Origin: Streptomyces uncialis
GTDB taxonomy: Bacteria; Actinomycetota; Actinomycetes; Streptomycetales; Streptomycetaceae
DNA: 64,000 nt
Direction of reading: 5' to 3'
Assembly (NCBI RefSeq): GCF_036250755.1
Contig: NZ_CP109583.1
Coordinates: forward strand, 434,001-498,000
Numbering within the stretch: the first letter of the stretch is position 1; every line of letters starts with the position of its first letter. The notes below the pieces were generated by a model. It saw only the letters and a list, made by a program, of their open reading frames with translations. It had not been told where the DNA came from and did not search any database. Below, in pieces: positions 26,855-35,158 of this stretch. A program made the position numbers and the translations under genes.

Positions 26855-26991
26855 GACAGCTCCTGTGAATTGGTGTGCGAAAAGGAGGGGCCGGTGCGGC
26901 CCAACGGTAGAGCAGCGAAACCAGGGCTACCAGCACAATGCCGCAGAATCCGCTCTCCGGGCGGGTGATCGGAAGCCCGTCTCGCTGCGCG

Positions 26992-27006
26992 ATATCGATA
27001 CGATAT
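26992..27006. promoter_or_regulatory. 15-bp palindrome upstream of orf2
   Basis: ATATCG-ATA-CGATAT is a perfect inverted repeat of 6-bp arms in the 259-bp gap before the orf2-orf3 operon. It is AT-rich against a GC-rich background. It could be an operator for the adjacent LuxR-type regulator or for bafG; no footprint evidence exists. Confidence 0.45.
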
Positions 27007-27068
27007 TCCGGTCTGGGAAAATCTACCGGAAGCGTACCGCTGGAGCACTTCTCCCCCTGAGGGAAGGA

Positions 27069-27088
27069 CCTATCGGAAACGAGATAGG
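27069..27088. promoter_or_regulatory. Inverted repeat between orf1 and orf2
   Basis: CCTATC and GATAGG are separated by 8 bp. The repeat lies 26 bp past the orf1 stop codon (minus strand). It may be a weak attenuator or a binding site; the stem is only 6 bp, so termination is doubtful. Confidence 0.35.
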
Positions 27089-27113
27089 GGAACAGGCGGC
27101 TACCGCGCTCTCC

Positions 27114-27476
27114 CTATGTTTCGAGGAATTCCGGAAGGACCCGGGGCGGCCATGCTCCGACGCTCAGCACGCCGAGGGAATGTGCCCGCGAGACCAGGGC
27201 GGCCCGGTTCGCGACCTGGAAATGACGCAGCATCAACCCGATGCGGTACTCGACACCCTGTCGGCTCAGATAGAGGGAGGCCGCCAGCTGGACGGTCGAG
27301 GTGCCGACCGCGACACCCTCCAGGATCAGGACGTCCAGCGCGGTCAGCCGTCGGACGCCCACACCGCCGGAACAGTCCTCGCCCGACGGGCCGGGGTGAT
27401 CGGCGCGCTCGGACCGCGGCGGTCCCTGCGCGGAGTGGATCTGCCCAGAGATGGATAACGGTGTCACCCTCAACAC
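27114..27476 (-). CDS. LuxR-type transcriptional regulator (bafilomycin Orf1-like)
   Basis: A 120-residue protein consisting mainly of a C-terminal LuxR helix-turn-helix: RRLTALDVLILEGVAVGTST, VQLAASLYLSRQGVEYRIGL, MLRHFQVANRAALVSRAHSL. No receiver or PAS domain precedes it; the first 40 residues are Pro/Gly/Ser-rich and probably disordered. The GTG start at 27476 follows AGGAATAGGGG. Codon 7 is TTA (27456-27458), so translation should need the bldA tRNA. The gene follows bafH by 24 bp and is probably cotranscribed with it. A LuxR regulator next to orf2/orf3 is known in the Streptomyces lohii bafilomycin cluster, and this is its likely counterpart, a pathway-specific activator. Confidence 0.82.
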   Translation of the reverse strand: MLRVTPLSISGQIHSAQGPPRSERADHPGPSGEDCSGGVGVRRLTALDVLILEGVAVGTSTVQLAASLYLSRQGVEYRIGLMLRHFQVANRAALVSRAHSLGVLSVGAWPPRVLPEFLET

Positions 27477-27500
27477 CCCCTATTCCTGATGTTCGTGGTA

Positions 27501-28262
27501 TCAGGCGCGCGGTGCGGTGGCGAGGTGCTCGCGGAGCATGCCGATCACCTCGTCCGGCCGACTGCTCAGATAGAAGTGCCCGCCGGGGAAGACCTTGAGG
27601 TCGAACGCGGCCGTCGTGCGATCGCGCCAGGTCCCGGCCTCGGACACGGGTGTCCAGGGGTCCTGGTCCCCCACCGCCGCGGTGATCGGGCACCCGACCG
27701 CGGCGCGGGGGTCGGCCTGGTAGGTCCCCAGCGCCCGGTAGTCGCCGCGCAGCGCGGGCAGCACCATCCGCAGCAGTTCCTCGTCCTCCAGGAGCCGGGC
27801 GTCGGTGCCGCTCATGGACTTGACCTCGGCCAGGATGCCCTCGTCGTCGAGGGGCTGTGAAAGCTCCGGCCGGTCCGTGGACGGCCCCCTGCGGCCGGAC
27901 ACGAAGAGATGGTCGATCCGGCCGCCCGCGCGCTCGATCCGCCGGGCCACCTCGAAGGCGACCAGGGCGCCCATGCTGTGGCCGAAGAAGGTCAGCGGGA
28001 GGTCGTCCCAGCGGCGCAGGGCCTCGAACACCCCGTCGGCCATGAGGTGGAGATCCTCGACGCCGTGCTCCTCGCGGCGGTCCTGCCGCCCTGGGTACTG
28101 CACCGCGAGGAGGTCGACCGGGCCGCACAGTTCGGCGGAGACCGGAAAGTAGAAACTCGCCGAACCGCCGGCGTGCGGAAAGCAGACCAGCCGACGTTTG
28201 GCCGTGGGCGAGGGATGAAAGCGACGGCACCACAGGTCGCTGTCCAAAGAGAGGGAAGTCAT
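27501..28262 (-). CDS. bafH: Type II thioesterase (BafH-like)
   Basis: A 253-residue alpha/beta hydrolase that removes aberrant acyl groups from carrier proteins of the PKS. Motifs: RLVCFPHAGGSASFYFPVSA (oxyanion region), LTFFGHSMGALVAFEVARRI with Ser about 96, AAVGDQDPWTP with the acid about 201, FPGGHFYLSSRPDEV with His about 229. The length and the FPHAGGSASFY start are typical of TEII enzymes of polyketide and nonribosomal peptide clusters. The ATG at 28262 has AAAGGA upstream. It diverges from the PptH-like gene across 369 bp and is followed by the LuxR gene. Confidence 0.92.
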   Translation of the reverse strand: MTSLSLDSDLWCRRFHPSPTAKRRLVCFPHAGGSASFYFPVSAELCGPVDLLAVQYPGRQDRREEHGVEDLHLMADGVFEALRRWDDLPLTFFGHSMGALVAFEVARRIERAGGRIDHLFVSGRRGPSTDRPELSQPLDDEGILAEVKSMSGTDARLLEDEELLRMVLPALRGDYRALGTYQADPRAAVGCPITAAVGDQDPWTPVSEAGTWRDRTTAAFDLKVFPGGHFYLSSRPDEVIGMLREHLATAPRA

Positions 28263-28631
28263 GTCGACCGTTCATTCCTTTCTCAAATCCGCGCGGCGCC
28301 AGTGGGCAGGGTGAGCCGATCATGTGGGACATCCTCCGCACCGGCGGACCGGCTGGTAGGCATACTGAATGCCGGGAGCGCCGATCGGCGGCGATCGGAG
28401 AGTCACGGGCACCGCATATCACAGCCTGCCATGCCGCTCGGAATGTCAGCAAGGGCGCACCGGCGCAGTCGCCTCACACACCACCGGGTTCAATTCCGGT
28501 TGTTTCCGCGGTGAATGGCGGGATCGTTGCGGTCCGGGCAACCTCGTGGGATTTACTTGACGCCGAACCGGCGGCAACGGTCCGGCCGGACCGAACGCCG
28601 CGGGCCCGGCGCGTACGCGAGGAGCACCGTT
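28263..28631. promoter_or_regulatory. Divergent promoter region between bafH and the metallophosphoesterase gene
   Basis: A 369-bp noncoding gap with starts pointing outward at both ends. It includes the short palindrome GGCAT-ACTGA-ATGCC (28359-28373) and the hairpin ACCGG-GTTCAATT-CCGGT (28483-28500). No consensus -10/-35 is obvious. It must hold promoters for bafH-orf1 (minus) and for the pptH-like/PPTase pair (plus). Confidence 0.5.
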
Positions 28632-29468
28632 ATGGCAAGGCTGTACGCCGTCAGCGACCTCCATGTCGCCCATCCGGAGAACCGGGCCGTTGTCGAGGGG
28701 ATGTTCCCCGAGGACGAGGGGGACTGGCTGCTGCTGGCGGGGGACGTGGGCGAGTTGGCCGCGGACGTGGAGTGGACGCTGCGGCTGCTGGCCGACCGGT
28801 TCTCGACGGTCGTGTGGGTGCCGGGCAACCATGAGTTGTGGACCCATCCGGCCGACCCGGTGCGGTTGCGCGGCGAGCACCGGTACCGGTATCTGGTGGA
28901 GCTGTGCCGGCGTCTGGGTGTCATCACCCCCGAGGACCCCTATCCGATCTGGACCGGTCCGGGCGGTCCCGTGACGGTGGTACCGCTGTTCCTGCTGTAC
29001 GACTACAGCTTCCTGCCGCCGGGAGTGCGTGACGTCGGGGCCGCGCTGGCCCTGGCGGAGGCCGCGGGTGTGGTGTGCTCCGACGAGTTCCTGTTGCACC
29101 CGGACCCGTATCCGACGCGGGCCGACTGGTGCCGTGCGCGGGTCGTCTCCACAGAGGCGCGTCTGGCCGGCTGCGACCCGGCGCTGCCGACGCTCCTGGT
29201 GAATCATTTCCCCCTGGTCAGGGAACCGACGGAGGTGCTGCACCATCCGGAGTTCGCGTTGTGGTGCGGTACCACGGCGAGCCGGGACTGGCCTGTGCGG
29301 TACCGGGCGTCCGCGGTGATCTACGGGCATCTGCACATTCCGCGGACCATTCACACGGACGGGGTACGGCATCAGGAGGTGTCCCTCGGCTATCCGCGCG
29401 AGTGGCGGCGCTGGGGCAAGCCGGACCCGCTGCTGCGCGAGGTCTTCCCGGCCGGGGAGCAGCGGTGA
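28632..29468 (+). CDS. Calcineurin-like metallophosphoesterase, PptH-like
   Basis: A 278-residue two-metal phosphoesterase. All five motifs are visible: YAVSDLHVAHPENRAVVEG (DxH), WLLLAGDVGELAADV (GDxxE), WVPGNHELWTHP (GNHE), LLVNHFPLVREPTEV (catalytic His), AVIYGHLHIPRTIHTDG (GHxH). The ATG at 28632 has GAGGAG eight bases upstream; the frame upstream is Arg-rich noncoding. It lies 13 bp before a phosphopantetheinyl transferase gene. This is the arrangement of Mycobacterium tuberculosis pptH-pptT, where PptH removes 4'-phosphopantetheine from carrier proteins and opposes PptT. I infer the same activity here, on PKS ACPs. The family is certain; the substrate is inferred from context. Confidence 0.85.
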   Translation: MARLYAVSDLHVAHPENRAVVEGMFPEDEGDWLLLAGDVGELAADVEWTLRLLADRFSTVVWVPGNHELWTHPADPVRLRGEHRYRYLVELCRRLGVITPEDPYPIWTGPGGPVTVVPLFLLYDYSFLPPGVRDVGAALALAEAAGVVCSDEFLLHPDPYPTRADWCRARVVSTEARLAGCDPALPTLLVNHFPLVREPTEVLHHPEFALWCGTTASRDWPVRYRASAVIYGHLHIPRTIHTDGVRHQEVSLGYPREWRRWGKPDPLLREVFPAGEQR

Positions 29469-29481
29469 CGGGTGTCCGGCG

Positions 29482-30153
29482 GTGATCGAGGATCTGTTGC
29501 CGGCGTCGGTCGAGGTGGCGGAATCGCTGGGGGACCCGCCGGGGTCGGAGCTGTTCCCCGAGGAGGAGCCGCTGGTGGCCCACGCGGTGGAGCGGCGCAG
29601 ACGGGAGTTCACCACGGGGCGGTGGTGTGCCCGGCAGGCGCTGGCCCGGCTGGGCCTGCCCCAGGCACCGCTGTTGGCCGGGCCGCGCGGGGAGCCGCTG
29701 TGGCCGGAGGGTGTGGTGGGGTCGATCAGCCACTGCGCCGGGTACCGGGTGGCCGCGGTGGCCAGCAGCGCTGATCTGCTCGCCCTCGGGGTGGACGCGG
29801 AGCCGGTCGGTCCCCTGCCGGAGGGCGTGCTCGACGCGGTGACCGTCGCCGGGGAGCGGGCCGCGCTGGACGGGTGTCGGCGCATGTCGCCTGGGGTGTG
29901 CTGGGACCGGGTGCTGTTCAGTGCCAAGGAGTCGGTCTACAAGGCGTGGTTCCCGCTGACGGGACGGCCGTTGGACTTCCTGGACGCGTTCGTGCGGCTG
30001 GACCCCGTACGGGGTGTGTTCTCCGCCGGGCTGAGGGTGCCGGGGCATCGGGTCGGCGGCTCGGTGGTCGACGGATTCACCGGCCGCCTGGCCGTGTCCG
30101 GTGGCTTGGTGCTGACCGCTGTGGCGGTTCCCCGGAGCGCAAACCCGCCGTGA
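29482..30153 (+). CDS. Sfp/EntD-type 4'-phosphopantetheinyl transferase (PptT-like)
   Basis: A 223-residue enzyme that attaches the phosphopantetheine arm of CoA to the serine of acyl carrier proteins. Family signatures: RRREFTTGRWCARQALARLG (CoA-binding Arg/His region), GVVGSISHCAGYRVAAVASS, LALGVDAEPVGPLPEGVL (metal Asp and Glu), and VLFSAKESVYKAWFPLTGRP (the conserved FSxKESxYK). The GTG start at 29482 is 13 bp after the stop of the metallophosphoesterase gene, so they form one operon. It most likely activates the ACPs of the PKS and BafC, and perhaps others in the cell. Confidence 0.93.
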   Translation: MIEDLLPASVEVAESLGDPPGSELFPEEEPLVAHAVERRRREFTTGRWCARQALARLGLPQAPLLAGPRGEPLWPEGVVGSISHCAGYRVAAVASSADLLALGVDAEPVGPLPEGVLDAVTVAGERAALDGCRRMSPGVCWDRVLFSAKESVYKAWFPLTGRPLDFLDAFVRLDPVRGVFSAGLRVPGHRVGGSVVDGFTGRLAVSGGLVLTAVAVPRSANPP

Positions 30154-30155
30154 TC

Positions 30156-30275
30156 GCAAGACATATGTTCTAGGGATACATCTAGATATACGGGGATCTT
30201 GTTGACCGGGGCATGATCGCCCAAGACGCTGGGGGCATCTCTGGCCATCCCGTCGTGCGACGAAGAGGGATTTCC
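30156..30275 (+). promoter_or_regulatory. AT-rich promoter/leader of bafG with two 8-bp palindromes
   Basis: ACATATGT (30161-30168) and ATCTAGAT (30180-30187) are perfect palindromes whose centres are 19 bp apart, in DNA far richer in A/T than its surroundings. A TTGACC at about 30200 could be a -35 element. The bafG ribosome binding site AGAGGGA (30264-30270) ends the region. This is a plausible promoter with operator sites. Confidence 0.5.
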
Positions 30276-32144
30276 TTGAACTTCCTGCTGCTGGGCCCGC
30301 TTTCCGTCCGGTTGCACGCGCGTGAGGTCCACGTGTCGGCGCCAAGACAGCGCGTGGTCCTGGCGGCGCTCCTCCTCAACGCCAACCGGGTGATCTCGGT
30401 CGACCGGATCGCCGAGTACGTGTGGGACGGCGCACCGCCGCCGAGCGCCGCCGCGACCGTCCGCACCTATGTGATGCGGCTGCGGCATTCGCTGGGTGAG
30501 CACGCCTCCGCCAGAATCCTCACCCGGGCGCCCGGGTACCTCCTCGAACTCGGGGAGCACGAGAGCGATCTGGGGCAGTTCACGGCGCATCGCCGACGCG
30601 CGGCGGAGCTGGCCGGGCGCGGGGATCTGGAGGGTTCCTCCGCCGAGCTGGCCGAGGCCCTCGCCCTGTGGCGTGAGGAGCCGTTGGCGGACATTCCCTC
30701 GCGGACGCTGCGTGATGTGGAGGGCCGTTACCTCCAGGAGCTGCGGTTGCAGACCATGGAACTGCGTTTCGACGCGGAGCTCGCGCTGTTGCGGCACGCC
30801 GAGGTGGTGCCCGAGCTCGTACGGCTGGTGCGGAAGTACCCGTTACGTGAGGCCCTGGTGGGCAAGCTGATGCTGGCGCTGTTCCGCTCGGGAAGGCAGT
30901 CGGAGGCACTGGATCTGTACCGGCGCACCCGGGTCCTGCTCGTGGAGCAGCTGGGCGCCGAGCCGGGCGCCGATCTGCGTGAGGTCCAGCGGGCTATCCT
31001 CTCGGCCCATGACCGGCCCCGTACGCCGGGCCCGGTGGAGCCGCCCGCCAAGAAGGCGGTCGCGCCGGCCGCGCCCTGGAATGGTCCTGGTCGGCCGAGT
31101 CCGGCTCAACTTCCCTCGGTCGCACCGAAGTTGTCGGCACACTCGGGTCCGCTGGCGCGGCTGGAGCATTTCCTCACCACCGGCGCGCTGCCCGCGGGCA
31201 CGGTGGCGACCGCGGTGGTCACCGGTCGTGGCGGCGTCGGCAAGAGCGCGCTGGCCCTGCACGCGGCCCACGCCGTGCGCGAGTGCTCGGTGCACGGTCA
31301 GCTCTACGCCGACCTCGGCGCCGGGCCGCGGCCGCTGACCGCGCGCACGGTGCTGCCGCGGTTTCTGGCCGACCTCGGTGTGCCCCGGGGCGAGATCCCG
31401 CGGGAGGAGTCCGAACGGGAGAGTCTGTACCGTTCGCTCACCTCGGGCCGCCGGGTGCTGGTCGTGCTCGACAACGCGCACAGCAGCACACAGATACGGC
31501 CGCTGATACCCGGCAGCGGAGGGAGCAGGCTGCTGGTCACCAGTCGGCGGCGGCTGGCCGATCTGGAGGGCGCGCGCACCCTGCTCCTTCCTCCGCTGGA
31601 CGAGGCCGGGTCCCTGGAGCTGCTGGGGAGCATCGTCGGACCGGCCAGGGTCGGCGCCGAACCGCGCGCCGTCCGGACGGTGCTGACGATCTGCGCGGGC
31701 CTTCCGCTGGCGATCCGGATCGCGGGGACCAGACTGCTGGAGCGCCCGCACTGGAGCATCGGGGACTTCGCCCGGCGGCTCACGGAGGCCCCGCGTCTGC
31801 TGGACGAGCTGTGCGCGGGCGATCTCGGGGTCCGCCCCTGCCTCGACGCGGACCATGCCGGGCTGCGGCGGACGGCCCCGGACGGTGTCGATCCCGCCGA
31901 GGTGTTCACCGCGCTGGGGGCCGCGGAGGCGTCCTCCTTCTCCGGCAGCAGGGTCGCGGTGCTGGTCGGCTGCTCCGAGGCCAGGGCCGAGGAGGCCCTC
32001 GACACCCTGGTCGAGGCCAATCTGCTGGGTGCGCCGAGGGCGGGCCGCTACTGGCTGGACGCACTGCTGAGGGCCTACGCCGCCGAACAAGCACAGGCGG
32101 TCGCCCTGCGGCAGCGCGGTCGCCCGTTCATGCGCGCCGGGTGA
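30276..32144 (+). CDS. bafG: SARP/AfsR-family cluster activator (BafG-like)
   Basis: A 622-residue pathway regulator. The TTG at 30276 ([13 protein letters not shown]) has AGAGGGA five bases upstream and gives the normal SARP N-terminus, so I prefer it to the ATG at 30213. Domains: OmpR-like winged helix about 1-90 ([35 protein letters not shown]), activation domain about 95-245 ([40 protein letters not shown]), then an NB-ARC ATPase with P-loop [20 protein letters not shown] near 316 and [14 protein letters not shown]. It ends without the TPR array of full-length AfsR. Codon 190 is TTA (30843-30845), implying bldA-dependent translation. It probably activates the PKS and methoxymalonyl genes. 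Confidence 0.92.
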   Translation: MNFLLLGPLSVRLHAREVHVSAPRQRVVLAALLLNANRVISVDRIAEYVWDGAPPPSAAATVRTYVMRLRHSLGEHASARILTRAPGYLLELGEHESDLGQFTAHRRRAAELAGRGDLEGSSAELAEALALWREEPLADIPSRTLRDVEGRYLQELRLQTMELRFDAELALLRHAEVVPELVRLVRKYPLREALVGKLMLALFRSGRQSEALDLYRRTRVLLVEQLGAEPGADLREVQRAILSAHDRPRTPGPVEPPAKKAVAPAAPWNGPGRPSPAQLPSVAPKLSAHSGPLARLEHFLTTGALPAGTVATAVVTGRGGVGKSALALHAAHAVRECSVHGQLYADLGAGPRPLTARTVLPRFLADLGVPRGEIPREESERESLYRSLTSGRRVLVVLDNAHSSTQIRPLIPGSGGSRLLVTSRRRLADLEGARTLLLPPLDEAGSLELLGSIVGPARVGAEPRAVRTVLTICAGLPLAIRIAGTRLLERPHWSIGDFARRLTEAPRLLDELCAGDLGVRPCLDADHAGLRRTAPDGVDPAEVFTALGAAEASSFSGSRVAVLVGCSEARAEEALDTLVEANLLGAPRAGRYWLDALLRAYAAEQAQAVALRQRGRPFMRAG

Positions 32145-32208
32145 CCCTCCCGGCGCCCCGACCACGGAACATCCCGCCGACCGGCCCCTTCGAGAGGAAC
32201 CCCGCGCC

Positions 32209-32871
32209 ATGGCACACCAGACGGCAGCCACCCCCGACCTGCTCGCCTATGTCCGGGAAGTCTCCCTCCGCGACGACGAACTGCTCAGGGAACTGCGGGA
32301 GACCACCGCGGACCTGCCCGGCGGGACCGCCATGCAGGTGATGGCGGAGGAGGGGCAACTCCTCTCCTTGCTGGTCGGGTTGACGGGTGCCCGGGCGGTG
32401 CTGGAAATCGGCACCTACACCGGTTACAGCACCCTGTGCATGGCCCGCGCGCTCCCGGCGGACGGAATGCTGGTGTCCTGCGACATCGACGACCGGTGGC
32501 CGGCCGTCGGCGCCGACTTCTGGGAGCGCGCCGGGGTCGGCCCACGGATCGATCTGCGGATCGGTGACGCGGCCGCGATCCTGGACACCCTGCTGGCGGA
32601 GCGCGGGCCGGAGAGCTTCGACCTGGTGTTCATCGACGCCGACAAGACCAACTACGTGCGCTACTACGAGACTTCGCTGGCGCTGGTGCGCGGGGGCGGT
32701 CTGATCGTGGTCGACAACACCCTCTTCTTCGGCAGGGTCGCCGATCCGGCCGCCGTGGACCCGGACACCGCCGGGGTCAGGGCACTGAACCGGGTGCTGC
32801 ACCAGGACCCGCGGGTGGAGCTGTCGCTGCTGACGATGGCCGACGGGATCACGCTCGCCCGCAAGCGCTGA
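32209..32871 (+). CDS. bafF: FkbG-type O-methyltransferase for methoxymalonyl-ACP (BafF-like)
   Basis: A 220-residue SAM-dependent O-methyltransferase of the catechol-OMT type. [20 protein letters not shown] (about residue 65) binds [23 protein letters not shown] and [16 protein letters not shown] hold the metal-binding acidic residues. It should methylate the 2-hydroxyl of hydroxymalonyl-ACP to give the methoxymalonyl extender. The ATG at 32209 is preceded by GAGAGGA. It lies 64 bp after bafG on the same strand and faces bafE, whose stop is only 26 bp away, so transcription converges here. Confidence 0.92.
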   Translation: MAHQTAATPDLLAYVREVSLRDDELLRELRETTADLPGGTAMQVMAEEGQLLSLLVGLTGARAVLEIGTYTGYSTLCMARALPADGMLVSCDIDDRWPAVGADFWERAGVGPRIDLRIGDAAAILDTLLAERGPESFDLVFIDADKTNYVRYYETSLALVRGGGLIVVDNTLFFGRVADPAAVDPDTAGVRALNRVLHQDPRVELSLLTMADGITLARKR

Positions 32872-32897
32872 GGACCGAGGGGGGAGCGTCGGGGCAG

Positions 32898-34007
32898 TCA
32901 GAGTGTTCCCGTCCCCTGTTCCGGCGCCCCCGGGTCGGGTGCGCCGAGGTCGGGTGCCTCCAGGCTCATGGTGGTGGACACCGCGCGCGGTCCGGGGGCC
33001 AGATGCAGCCGCTGGAGTCCCACGAGCGCCGACGCCGGTTCCAGGCCCGTGGCGCACGGGCACGGGTCCTCCTCGAAGCCCGCGAAGCGGTAGGCGATCT
33101 CCATCATCCGGTTGCGCTCGGTGGCCCGGAAGTCGGCCACCAGATGGACCCCGGCCCGGGCCGCGGAGTCGGCCAGCCAGTTCAGCAGGGTCGCGCCGGC
33201 GCCGTAGGCCACGACCCGGCAGGAGGTCGCGAGCAACTTGAGGTGCCAGAGCCCCGGGTGCCGCTCCAGCAGCAGTACGCCGACCGCGCCGTGCGGTCCG
33301 AACCGGTCGGTCAGGGTGACCACCAGTACCTCGTGCCCGTGGTCGGTGATCAGGTCGCGCAGCACCGCGTCCGGGTAGTGCACCCCGGTGGCGTTCATCT
33401 GGCTGGTGCGCAGGGTCAGTTCCTCGACCCGGGAGAGCTCGTCGCCGGTGGCCCGGCCGATGCGCATCCGCAGGTCCAGGGTGCGCAGGAACTCCTCGTC
33501 GGGTCCCGGCGCCGCAGCGCGCTCGGCCTCGCGGCGGAAGCCCGCCTGGTACATCTGCCGACGCCGCCGGGAGTCGACGGTGCTGGTCGCGGGCGTGAAC
33601 TCCGGCAGCTCCGGCAGCGCGAGGACCTGTTCGGCCGGGTAGCACCGCACCTCGGGCAGATGGAAGGCCACCTCGGCGCGCTCGGCGGGCCGGTCGTCGA
33701 CGAACGCGATGGTCGTGAGCGCGAAACCGAGCCGGTCCGCGATCCGCCGCACCGCCTCGGACTTGGCGCCCCACCCGATCTCCGGGAGTACGAAGTACTC
33801 GGCGAGGCCGAGGGCCTCCAGCCGGGCCCAGGCGTGCTCGTGGTCGTTGCGGCTCGCGATGGAATGCAGGATGCCGCGGGAGTCGAGCTCGATCACCGCC
33901 TTGCGCACCTCGTCCGGCAGCCCTACCTCACCGTCCTCCAGCAGGGTGCCCTGCCAGAGCGTGTCGTCCAGGTCCCAGACCAGGCACTTGACCGTCACGG
34001 GCGCCAT
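32898..34007 (-). CDS. bafE: FkbH-like glyceryl-ACP-forming enzyme (BafE-like)
   Basis: A 369-residue HAD-superfamily protein. CLVWDLDDTLWQGTLLEDGE gives the DxDxT nucleophile motif (Asp 12 and 14); ALTTIAFVDDRPAERAEVAF is HAD motif IV. The C-terminal half is acyltransferase-like, ending WHLKLLATSCRVVAYGAGAT with the conserved SCRV cysteine. FkbH proteins take 1,3-bisphosphoglycerate, dephosphorylate it and load a glyceryl unit on the dedicated ACP, the first step to methoxymalonyl-ACP. The start is uncertain: ATG 34007 has GGAGG, but GTG 34046 also has GGAGG and overlaps the bafD stop (GTGA), which would add 13 residues. Confidence 0.92.
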   Translation of the reverse strand: MAPVTVKCLVWDLDDTLWQGTLLEDGEVGLPDEVRKAVIELDSRGILHSIASRNDHEHAWARLEALGLAEYFVLPEIGWGAKSEAVRRIADRLGFALTTIAFVDDRPAERAEVAFHLPEVRCYPAEQVLALPELPEFTPATSTVDSRRRRQMYQAGFRREAERAAAPGPDEEFLRTLDLRMRIGRATGDELSRVEELTLRTSQMNATGVHYPDAVLRDLITDHGHEVLVVTLTDRFGPHGAVGVLLLERHPGLWHLKLLATSCRVVAYGAGATLLNWLADSAARAGVHLVADFRATERNRMMEIAYRFAGFEEDPCPCATGLEPASALVGLQRLHLAPGPRAVSTTMSLEAPDLGAPDPGAPEQGTGTL

Positions 34008-34042
34008 GTCGTCCTCCGTCGGCTCGTCGGCCGGGGGCCCGT

Positions 34043-35158
34043 TCACGGTGCCTCCGGACGGGAGAGGGCGTGCTGAGCCAGCATCAGACGGCACAGCTCG
34101 TTGCTGCCCTCGATGATCTCCATCAGTTTGGCGTCCCGGTACGCCCTGGCCACCGGATGTCCGTCCCGCGCCCCTGCCGAGGCCAGCACCTGGACGGCCG
34201 TTGCCGCGCCCCGGGCCGCCTGGGTCGCGCTGACGTGCTTGGCCAGCACGGTCGCCACCACCTGGTCCGGCGCCCCCTCGTCCCAGCGGCGGCTGGCGTG
34301 CTCGCACACCCGGCTGGCCACCTGCTCGGCCGTGAAGATGTCGGCGAGGTGTCCGGCGACGAGTTGGTGCCCGGCCAGCGGTTCGCCGAACTGTTCACGC
34401 CCGGCGGCGTGGGCGGTGGCCGCCGCCAGACAGGCCCGCAGTATGCCCACGCACCCCCAGGCGACCGATATCCGCCCGTAGGCGAGCGCGGTCGTCACCA
34501 GCAGGGACAGCGGCAGGGCGTAGCCGCCGAGGACGCTGTCGGCCGGCAGCCGGACCCCTTCGAGACGCACGTCCGCGTGTCCGGCCGCCCGGCAGCCGAG
34601 CGGGTCGGTGATCCGTTCCACCCGGACGCCCGGCGCGTCGGCGGGCACCACCACGGCCGCCGCACCGTCCTCGTAGCGGCCGACGATCACCAGCAGGTCG
34701 GCGTAGTGGGCGGCGGTCACCCACTTCTTGTGTCCGTCCACGACGATCGAGTCGCCGTCGCGGCGGACGGTGGTAGTCATCGCCGCGAGGTCGCTGCCGG
34801 CGCCGGGCTCGCTGAAGCCGACCGCCGCCAGTTCGCCCCCGGTGAGCCGGGGGAGGTACCCGGCCGACTGCTCCGCGGTGCCCAGGCGCCGCACGGTCCA
34901 CGCCGCCATGCCCTGGGAGGTCATCACACTGCGCAGCGAACCGCACAGGCCGCCCACATGGGCGGTGTAGGTGCCGCTGTGCATGCTGCTGAGCCCCCAG
35001 CCGCCGTACTCCTCCGGGACCTCGGCGCACAGCCGGCCCTCGGCGCCCAGCTCATGGAGCAGATCCAGCGGGAGCAGGCCGGTCCGGTCCCACTCCCCCG
35101 CCAGGTCGCCGACCCGCAGGGTGACCGCGGTGAGGGCACCGGCCAGGTCCTCACCCAT
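34043..35158 (-). CDS. bafD: FkbI-type acyl-CoA (acyl-ACP) dehydrogenase (BafD-like)
   Basis: A 371-residue FAD-dependent dehydrogenase that oxidises the glyceryl-ACP-derived aldehyde towards hydroxymalonyl-ACP. Family signatures: CAEVPEEYGGWGLSSMHSGT, AAVGFSEPGAGSDLAAMTTT (the first acyl-CoA dehydrogenase signature), VDGHKKWVTAAHYADLLVIV, ALAYGRISVAWGCVGILRAC, and YRDAKLMEIIEGSNELCRLM with the catalytic-base Glu. The length is normal. The ATG at 35158 overlaps the bafC stop by 8 bp, so the two are translated in a coupled way. Confidence 0.92.
   Translation of the reverse strand: MGEDLAGALTAVTLRVGDLAGEWDRTGLLPLDLLHELGAEGRLCAEVPEEYGGWGLSSMHSGTYTAHVGGLCGSLRSVMTSQGMAAWTVRRLGTAEQSAGYLPRLTGGELAAVGFSEPGAGSDLAAMTTTVRRDGDSIVVDGHKKWVTAAHYADLLVIVGRYEDGAAAVVVPADAPGVRVERITDPLGCRAAGHADVRLEGVRLPADSVLGGYALPLSLLVTTALAYGRISVAWGCVGILRACLAAATAHAAGREQFGEPLAGHQLVAGHLADIFTAEQVASRVCEHASRRWDEGAPDQVVATVLAKHVSATQAARGAATAVQVLASAGARDGHPVARAYRDAKLMEIIEGSNELCRLMLAQHALSRPEAP

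Noticed and set aside
24816..26936. 706-codon frame suggesting an orf2-orf3 fusion
   Set aside because: The upstream 347 codons are the wrong frame of orf2. orf3 starts at ATG 25895, overlapping the orf2 stop.
27100..28452. 450-codon minus-strand frame across bafH and orf1
   Set aside because: Pro/Arg/Gly-rich shadow of the real frames encoding the thioesterase and the LuxR regulator.
28483..28500. tRNA T-arm-like sequence GGGTTCAATTCCGG between bafH and the metallophosphoesterase gene
   Set aside because: No D-arm, anticodon arm or acceptor stem can be formed around it on either strand; it is better read as a small hairpin in a promoter region.
32872..32897. Bidirectional terminator between bafF and bafE
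   Set aside because: The 26-bp convergent gap has no inverted repeat that could form a stable stem.
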